Part shown: piece by piece, positions 57,495 through 64,000 of the stretch
How the letters are laid out: each line of letters starts with the position of its first letter
How positions within the stretch are numbered: position 1 is the stretch's first letter
Assembly (NCBI RefSeq): GCF_020283565.1
Contig: NC_060065.1
Coordinates: 20,808,866-20,872,865 of the forward strand
Source of the DNA: Trifolium pratense
Lineage: Eukaryota; Streptophyta; Magnoliopsida; Fabales; Fabaceae
Reading direction: 5' to 3'
Length of the DNA stretch: 64,000 nucleotides
Notes under the pieces: model-generated
What the model was told of the DNA's origin: nothing
Databases searched by the model: none
Seen by the model: the letters and a program-made list of their open reading frames with translations, nothing else
Position numbers and translations under genes: made by a program

Positions 57495-57991
57495 CTTTAT
57501 ATAATTAAAAATCTCCTTGTCACTAGACACGTGCAACTCAAAATACTCAACTAAAATTGTCCATGTTTCAATAAAGAAGTAAAAATAAAAACATTCCATG
57601 TTTCTTCTTAATATAATTTGGGTGAGTGAGCCAAATCCCAAGCATTCAAATCATGACCGACCATAATAAGCTTGTCAAGAGCCCTACCATCCATAACCAT
57701 AAGTCTTTATAATATCATTCGGTTTGAACAATCATTCAGTCGGAAATCCAGACTTAACCAATCAAAAGCCACCATTGAATTTTTAAGATGTTTTACTATC
57801 ATTTTCATTTATTAATTTTTTTTTACAATTTTAATAATGACATGTCAGAAAAAAAGTCATTTAAAACTTGTTATGTGAACTTTTGTAAAAAAAAATAGAG
57901 ACTAAAATTGAAAATAAAAATTTAGAGAGACCAAAGTTAAAAAATAATAATAATAATTAAACCAAAATAAAAGTTAGCATTTTTAAATGAG

Positions 57992-58161
57992 TTTAATTAA
58001 TATGTATCGACGGTGTAAAATAGTTTTACACCATCGTCCAATAAATAATCATCATTTTGTCATGTTATGTCAAGAAAGTGGGGGTGATGTGGCGGAAAAC
58101 ATGGTTGATATTGGTTGACAGTGTAAAACTATTTTACACCGTCGGTACATATCAATTAAAT
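57992..58161. mobile_element. MITE, GACGGTGTAAAAT family, copy 3
   Basis: Starts TTTAATTAATATGTATCGAC and ends GTCGGTACATATCAATTAAA. Same orientation as copy 1, with matching CCATCGTCCAATAAATAAT and GGAAAACATGGTTGATAT. Confidence 0.7.
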
Positions 58162-58184
58162 CCTATTTAAATAGGAGAAAATAG

Positions 58185-58370
58185 AAGACGCACCGATAAT
58201 ATAAAATAATTTTACACCGACATCTAAAACGAATATCTTGTATTCTATGAAATCACAAAAATATTTTAAAATAGTTTTACACTGACATGGCAAATCAGTG
58301 ATTTTTATTGAATAATCATAAAAAATTATTTCACACGGTACATGTCCATTAAACTTTTTAAATACACTAA
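58185..58370. mobile_element. Degraded MITE of the same family
   Basis: AAAATAATTTTACACCGACA near 58202 and AAAATTATTTCACACGGTAC near 58320 are remnants of the inverted ends. The interior is diverged. It adjoins copy 3. Confidence 0.4.
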
Positions 58371-58509
58371 AAACATATGCAACTCAAAATTTAAAACCAA
58401 AGAGTGTAAGAACAAAATATTAAAGAATAAGCTATTACATTTGGTGAGGAATTATAATTTGTGTCATGTTGTGCGCTAAGGGCAGATAATAAATAATAAG
58501 GTATCTTAT

Positions 58510-58722
58510 GGCACTGTTTGACCCAATTTTTTTTAGAGCTTATGCAAACAGTTTATGCAATTTTTATATATTATTATAAGTTTGTCAAGGTAGTTTATGA
58601 TAAAATAGCTTATAAAATTTCAATTTTCACTAGTATGAACTTATAAAATAGCATAAAACATAATTTATATTGCATAAGCTATTTAGATAAGCTCTATAAA
58701 AAAACTGCGTCAAACGAGCCTT
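58510..58722. mobile_element. MITE with GGC(A/T)C-GTTTGAC ends
   Basis: Left GGCACTGTTTGACCCA and right ACTGCGTCAAACGAGCC are inverted repeats around an AT-rich core that also folds (GCTTATGCAAACAG...TGCATAAGC). Resembles PIF/Harbinger-type MITEs, without a provable duplication. Confidence 0.55.
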
Positions 58723-58836
58723 TAATATAGAAATTATACATTTAGTAATATAAGGAATTTAATGCTTAAAAATAAAAATGTACAAGTTTTAACGAAATAA
58801 TTTCTACATATACTTCCTTAACATGCGTAGTTAGAG

Positions 58837-59015
58837 TTTAATTGTTGTGCACTGTCGGTGTAAATATTTTTTACACATACATCCAATGACGCGTTGTCAC
58901 ATCATTTAATGAATGTGACACATCATGTGTTTTTAATTACCATACACGATGTGTCGGTATATTATTGAACGCATGTGCAAAATAACTTTACACTAACGGT
59001 GCATATAAATTAAAT
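58837..59015. mobile_element. MITE, GTCGGTGTAAA family
   Basis: Starts TTTAATTGTTGTGCACTGTC and ends CTAACGGTGCATATAAATTA. Closely related to 42701-42880 through AATGACGCGTTGTCACATCA and TTGAACGCATGTGCAAAA. Confidence 0.65.
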
Positions 59016-59287
59016 TCGTGTAGTTATGGTCCATGTTAACATTTTCTTTTAGTGGTTTGCAAAATTATATAGGTCCAAATCTAAGTAACAAACATTCTTT
59101 ATACAAATAAAAAAAATATTATATTAAAACTTAAAAGATAAGTAGCAAGAAGGTTAGTTTAGCCAAGAAAAAAGAATGTGATTGATGTAAACATGCCATC
59201 TTCCCCATTTCTTTCTCCACCTCAACTCCCTTTTCTTAGTAACCGCCAAAACTGATCTTCACACACATCATGCTCCATCATTTTTTC

Positions 59288-59298
59288 TTTATAAAAAC
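59288..59298 (+). promoter_or_regulatory. TATA box of LysM gene
   Basis: TTTATAAAAAC about 60 bp upstream of ATG 59357, followed by a CT-rich leader (CTTTCTCTCTTTG). Confidence 0.5.
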
Positions 59299-59356
59299 TT
59301 TCCAAACCACTCTTTTTTCTCATCAATCTTTCTCTCTTTGATTTCTTGATCATATC

Positions 59357-59713
59357 ATGGCTACTTTCAACTCAAGAAAGGGACTAATCTTATGCTCAAA
59401 AGACATAGTTGATGCAGCTTCATGGTATTGTGCTATTATTCTTGTATCCCTCATACTTCTAACCATATTTAGAGAAAGCTCATCTATGATTCAAAATAAT
59501 AATGATCACAACATCATAGGGAGCAACCATTTCATGTCAAATAAACCATATTGTGATGAAATGTATGTGGTTGGTGAAGGTGAAACACTTAACACAATTA
59601 GTGATAAGTGTAATGATCCTTTTATTGTTGAGAATAATCCTCATATACATGATCCTGATGATGTCTTCCCTGGCCTTGTTATCAAGATTACACCTTCAAA
59701 TCATCATATATAG
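59357..59713 (+). CDS. Small membrane-anchored LysM-domain protein
   Basis: 118 residues from ATG 59357, single exon. The N-terminus is polar, and a hydrophobic stretch at about 22-38 (SWYCAIILVSLILLTIF) is a likely signal anchor. The C-terminal part (about 66-113) is one LysM motif: YCDEMYVVGEGETLNTISDK, CNDPFIVENNP, then VFPGLVIKITP. Cys66 and Cys85 flank the motif core. LysM domains bind N-acetylglucosamine polymers, but this one-LysM type without kinase or GPI signal is a small plant family of unknown function. It may face the outside of the plasma membrane. No defect is seen. Confidence 0.87.
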   Translation: MATFNSRKGLILCSKDIVDAASWYCAIILVSLILLTIFRESSSMIQNNNDHNIIGSNHFMSNKPYCDEMYVVGEGETLNTISDKCNDPFIVENNPHIHDPDDVFPGLVIKITPSNHHI

Positions 59714-59903
59714 CTAGAATTAGTTTTCTTTGTTGTGTGTACTTTCTTGGAATTTGCTTCTTGTATATTGTTGTTAGAGTAGGAATAATTTACCTTCAAT
59801 TCTAGGTGTCGATCATCATCTTTGTAATATATAGTTGTGGAAATTAATTAAGATATATGAAAATTGCAACCATATGTTCTATTTCTATATCAACAAAATA
59901 ATT
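59714..59903 (+). other. 3' UTR and downstream of LysM gene
   Basis: No further gene. AT-rich with several AATAAT-type polyadenylation-like signals. Confidence 0.4.
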
Positions 59904-59913
59904 TGATTCTTTT

Positions 59914-60013
59914 AGTTGGTTTGGTGATTGGCGCTGAACTTGGTTAGAGAGAATCACGGTTCGATTCCCTTCAGTCCGAACAATATTAAAACTAGTGGTG
60001 AAAGAAAAAAAAA
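59914..60013 (+). mobile_element. tRNA-derived SINE, first family, second copy
   Basis: 100 bp: A box region AGTTGGTTTGGTGATTGG, B box CACGGTTCGATTCCC, tail AGTGGTGAAAGAAAAAAAAA. Perfect 10-bp duplication TGATTCTTTT at 59904-59913 and 60014-60023. Related to the SINE at 23666-24480. Confidence 0.75.
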
Positions 60014-60023
60014 TGATTCTTTT

Positions 60024-61662
60024 GTACAAATAATTTAGTAAATTTGGTTATAATTATTCTTAAAAATTATGATAGATATTGTTTTTGGGGATAGATATGT
60101 TTTTCTTTAAAAAAAATGTTTTTATTTCTACAAAATTTTCATGCACCCAGCTTTTGAAATTTTCATGTTTCTAAACTTCTTAAATTTTGAATTATTTTTT
60201 AATTTCCAACGTACTTAGAACATTATAAAAAATTTCTTTACAAAAATTTAGTATATTTTAAAATGTAAAAAAACCAAGATAAAACTAATAAAAATCTTAA
60301 AATCAAATTTTTAGCTTATTATTTTCGGATGAATTTTTTATAATGTTTCAAGTATATCAGTAAAAAATTATTCGAAGATACTTTGTAGACAATAACAATT
60401 AAATTTATTTTATAGGGCCAAAAATATAATTTGATAATTTTGTAGAGAGGAAAGTATATCTAATTCCCACATGAATTCTTCATGTGAGATAATCCCGTTC
60501 GATGAACGAACTATCGATGTGGACACATCTCCAATATATTTAAAAATAATAGATATATAGTGAATCGAAGTTGATACAAATTGTTGAAATTAAATCGAAA
60601 ACCAAAGTTGATAAAACACGGTAGAGGACGATACATAATCTCAATTGGTTTTTGAAATAGATATTTTTTATTGTGAAGATGTTAGTTAAGTATATTAATT
60701 ACGAGATTTTTCCGACATTATTTGTTAATAGTCGTATGATCTTAATTATGTAGCATTGATGCTACTCTTTAGCATGGACCTCTATAATCAGGTCCATCTA
60801 AGGAGCACTCGCTTAAATAAATGTTTGGTTTTTAATTAGATACTCTTAAATATTCATTCAAAAATAAAAATAAGAAAAATGCTAAATATCACGAAATAAT
60901 GTAATAGATAGATACATTTATTTATGAATAAACGTTATATTATATTTCTATTTATGAAAGTACATGTCGGTTGGAGTACTAGCTACATAATTCATGTCTC
61001 TGATAGATTTGTGTTACTATAACGGTTAATGACAAAAAAGAAAAAACACTCTTCCAAAGCATTCATTGTCAAGGAACCATTCTCATAAGAACTCGTGATA
61101 GCTAAGGCATGTAAGTCTTTGAATATGACATACACTATAAGATTTTTTTCTTTAAATAGATTATTCATTTTGTTTTTTACACAATAAGTTAAGCTTATTT
61201 TGTTATATATATGGCTGAAGGTACGGAGGTGGCGTAAACTAATTAAAGGATATATTAGTTATTAAGTATATCATTATAAATTAACTTGTTCTACTTTTGA
61301 TAATAAAAAAAAAAAAACAATAAGAGAACAAAATATAAAAAGAAATATAGTGGAAAAAACTTTGTTTGCATAAATCAGATATTTCTATGTACACCTGTAG
61401 AAACTAATCTTTTAATTCTTGTTGGAGTAATTTTGACGGCAAACTCGGTTTAACGCTACTGCATGTTCAAGTTAAAGATCGAATCTAAGACTTTGTTTAA
61501 GGTAGAAGAGACTCACGCCATCTCATATAAGCTATCTTGAATAATATAAGAACATTTTTTTTTATTACAAAAGAGCAAGTAAAGAGAAACGGCAAAAGTA
61601 ATTCGAAAATAAAGTTAAAACAATTAATTTTCTTCTTATTAATAGGGAAAAAAAAATTCGTT
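60024..61662. other. AT-rich intergenic DNA
   Basis: 1.6 kb without a recognisable gene, RNA or repeat boundary. Confidence 0.5.
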
Positions 61663-61709
61663 AAAACACAATTATTTTTTTTGTGGGGTACAAAAACACA
61701 ATGATTTTT
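61663..61709. repeat. Short T-tract insertion flanked by a 17-bp direct repeat
   Basis: AAAACACAATTATTTTT (61663-61679) recurs with one change at 61693-61709 around TTTGTGGGGTACA. Confidence 0.45.
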
Positions 61710-62289
61710 AATTTAAACTTCTTTATTTTTCTAAAAATAATACAAACAAATGCCTTTGGGGCATTGTTTAAGGAACTAAACCTTTTAAGACATTGTTTAA
61801 AGAACTAAAAGAAATAACTTTACATTGAAAAAAATCATGTAATTATTACTTTGACAGAGTTTTTGACTTTGATAATTTCTTTTTATAGAATCCTTAAACA
61901 ATGTTTTTAAGACACTTATTAGCATGATCATTTTTCTAATATTATTTGAAAACTGCATTAATCTATGAAAGACATTAACAAGGTACTAATAAGGTATCTC
62001 TATACACAATTAATTTGAAGTTCCATGATTATGTATCTTTTCCTTTCCACTAGCATTTTCTGCCTTAAGAATTTGGGATGGACCCAGCTCTCATGGATTA
62101 TAGGACATGCACTTGAACAGGAAAGAGTCACATTTGATGTCAAAATGACCAAGGAAAACAGTTGAAGATGACACAACAAGGCAACATCCCTTTCACTTTT
62201 CACTTACATCTCTTGCCAATTGTTTTACCGCAAATGGCACAGTCTCCACGGAAATCCCCACTTAAAATGACATCTAGAGCTTTTGAACC
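61710..62289. other. Intergenic DNA
   Basis: AACATTGTTTAA-type motifs repeat near 61765-61800 (GGCATTGTTTAAGGAACTAA, GACATTGTTTAAAGAACTAA). No coding region recognised. Confidence 0.45.
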
Positions 62290-62445
62290 TGAATCCTGTG
62301 CAGTTAAACAGCATGCAGTCGTGCAGTCACACATCGGTTCAAAATATGCTTTTATCATGGACCGTACGATCAAAATCAGACAGTCAGAAATGCGTGACTG
62401 CAACACTGAATGCAGTCGTTGGCTGCACAGAATCCTGGTCCATAG
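62290..62445. mobile_element. Palindromic GC-richer repeat, MITE-like
   Basis: The left arm (AATCCTGTGCAGTTAAACAG, GCATGCAGTCGTGCAGTCAC) and the right arm (GCGTGACTGCAACACTGAAT, GCAGTCGTTGGCTGCACAG) are imperfect inverted repeats. Open frames across it on both strands are by-products of the composition. Confidence 0.5.
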
Positions 62446-62810
62446 CTTTCTCATGTCCAACTATTGGACATTTCATAATGTTTCACATTTACCTTAACTA
62501 GGAAAGTTGAAAAGAAACATGGAAAGAATATTCAAAAAATGATCCAACTCATAATCTGAAAGATACAAGTAAAGAATATTCTTCAAACAAATAAAGACTA
62601 CCCTCACAAATTTTATCCTTTCCTTTTTGGTTTACATGAGAAAAAGCTACATTAATTAAAATAGAACCATATAGAGAATGAACTTCTATTAGCATCCCAA
62701 AATAGAAAAGAAGATGATGCTTTATAAGTTTGTAGACTTCAAAAAATAAAATGTGAACAAAAAGGGCATACAATAATGGCAGCATTATTCAAATGAATAG
62801 AAGCAATGAA
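62446..62810 (-). other. Likely 3' UTR and downstream region of GET3 gene
   Basis: AT-rich sequence following the minus-strand stop at 62811. No other feature seen. Confidence 0.45.
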
Positions 62811-63825
62811 TCAAGCCCTTTGCTTCCCCCTTTTGACTTTCTCCAATTCTTCTTCAGCCTCTTTTAACTGACGTTGTAGCGCTGTTATTCTATTCTCTAA
62901 CCTCTCTACTTGATCACTACTGCATATCGATTGATATGGTGTCTTAAAATGTCTTGAAAATGATCTCAGCGCTTCAACACCAGTAACCTGTCAATTTGCA
63001 TTACTGATTAACGACTGATACAAACATAATAGTAACTTATGAAAGTAAACAAAACTACTCGCGCTGTTTCAATGGTTATTACAAATAATTAACAAAATTA
63101 ACATCAACACGACAGAAACATGCAATTTTGTAATTATTTATTACGTATGTAGGAAGAGAAGTACTAGCAACACACTCTCTGACTTCTCGGACTTCCAACA
63201 TTTTCTGTTATTGGTTGGAATTCATGAAGGGGTCGTACCGTTTCGGGAATGAGTACTCCGCATAGAGAAAGATCCAAATAAATTAGAGGGACCAAATTAA
63301 ATTTCAACCAATATTGAAGTGTCGAAAGGAGTTTCAGATAGTGTGTTACTAGTACTACTCAATAGCGCTTCGCGGCCCCATGTCGTAGCGGTGGAGAGCC
63401 TCGCCAAAACACTATGCTGCTATAGCGCGCAATTAACAACATAGTTGATAACATGGACTCTGAATATCAAGAACACGAAAACTGACCTCTTGTGGAAGAA
63501 GTGGAAGCTTAGTAATGTTAAAGTCATCATACAACATGTAAAACTGATCCAAATACTTCTGTTGCATTTTCATTCTTGCTTTAAGTAACTTGGATTCAAC
63601 ATCTGAAGTAAAAAAAACAGATTTGCTGTCAAAATTAATAAGAAAATGCAAAGTGACAAATGTCACGGATATAACTAGCACATTACCTTCATCGTCGAAG
63701 ATGACTTGATTAATGATGATATTGTGTGTGTCGATCTCAAACTTTGTGAGTTCTTGAACCAATCTTTCTGTTTCATAAAGCGAGAGGAATTCGGGAATGC
63801 AAACACAGACAAAGGTTGTCATGTC
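62811..63825 (-). CDS. GET3: GET3/ArsA-type ATPase, C-terminal 143 residues (gene continues beyond window)
   Basis: Three 3' exons on the minus strand: 63825-63687, 63602-63487, 62987-62811, all with GT-AG borders and consistent phase (432 bp including the TGA). The protein reads [79 protein letters not shown], then [13 protein letters not shown] and a C-terminal helix [20 protein letters not shown]. This matches plant cytosolic GET3 (formerly arsenical pump-driving ATPase), which delivers tail-anchored membrane proteins to the ER. The P-loop and switch regions are encoded upstream, beyond base 64000. The introns hold a MITE (63161-63355) and a CTATAGCG repeat. No defect is seen in the visible part. 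Confidence 0.92.
63161..63355. mobile_element. MITE in GET3 intron
   Basis: 195 bp with 22-bp inverted ends carrying two mismatches: GTACTAGCAACACACTCTCT plus GA on the left and TCAGATAGTGTGTTACTAGT plus AC on the right. Interior non-coding. Confidence 0.7.
63360..63450. repeat. CTATAGCG-type dispersed repeat in GET3 intron
   Basis: AATAGCGCTTCGCGGCCCC, GTCGTAGCGGTGGAG, TGCTGCTATAGCGCGC and AACAACATAG. The same degenerate family as 39790-39965 in PEX16. Confidence 0.4.
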
Positions 63826-64000
63826 CTGTGAATAAAGATACAAACAATTATACGGTCATTTTTTATGAATATACAAATCTACGGATTGAGTATATGAAGA
63901 AAAAAATTAAAAATAAAACTGAAGTTTATTTATTGGCACGAATATAAGCCACAATTCAATGAAAGAATAAACAACATATTATAATTTCCAAAACATTACA
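63826..64000 (-). other. GET3 intron, running off the window
   Basis: AT-rich sequence directly upstream of the exon acceptor (minus-strand TTCACAG). No exon is visible up to base 64000. Confidence 0.6.

Noticed and set aside
62162..62497. Overlapping open frames on both strands, one with CxxC motifs
   Set aside because: They cover a palindromic MITE-like repeat; no domain can be recognised and the cysteines come from repeated TGCA-rich sequence.

Overview
This is plant nuclear DNA, almost certainly from a legume of the Medicago/Trifolium type. The evidence is plant-specific gene families (class I TCP, type I MADS, plant PEX16, S1-like, NET4-like, LysM), GT-AG introns, AT-rich intergenic DNA and several repeat families that I associate with legumes. 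The genus is inferred. I see no bacterial-type system, CRISPR array, tRNA or rRNA gene.

Layout. 1-2.4 kb: a decayed Ty3/gypsy gag and a MITE. 2.4-22.5 kb: three LTR retrotransposons, each inside the previous one, all with perfect 5-bp target duplications. The outermost is a minus-strand Copia element (2425-22481, duplication ACAAA). Its gag is split by a plus-strand chromovirus (6327-21376, CAGCT). The chromovirus 5' LTR is in turn split by a gag-only non-autonomous element (7207-13281, TAAGC). LTR divergence falls from outside to inside, as the nesting order predicts. 22.5-26.6 kb: a G-box-bearing segment, a SINE carrying a hAT MITE, and an intact class I TCP gene (minus). 26.6-39 kb: gene-poor AT-rich DNA with MITEs, a SINE, a 1.4-kb hAT foldback element with a minisatellite core, and two perfect TCP-type palindromes. 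39.3-42.4 kb: a complete eight-exon PEX16 gene (minus). 43-46.1 kb: a LINE-like retroposon, part of which was later tandemly duplicated, next to an S1-like secreted-protein gene (minus). 46.9-52.5 kb: a second TAGGGATGGCAA hAT element, two Helitron-like repeats and a broken NET4-like gene. 53.2-53.9 kb: an intact type I (AGL80-like) MADS gene (plus). 54.4-59.0 kb: a hAT-like element, a Mutator-like element filled with short repeats, and a cluster of MITEs. 59.4 kb: a small membrane LysM protein (plus). 62.8-64 kb: the 3' end of a GET3/ArsA-type ATPase gene (minus) that runs off the window.

The cellular genes are unrelated single-copy-style loci, not a pathway or operon. The most unusual signal is a recurring pattern of 13-27-bp insertions with an A-rich (or T-rich) stretch, each flanked by 11-17-bp direct repeats. 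They look like extremely truncated retroposons and occur at least eleven times across the window. Coordinates of introns, LTRs and target duplications were worked out by reading the sequence; no alignment software was used.
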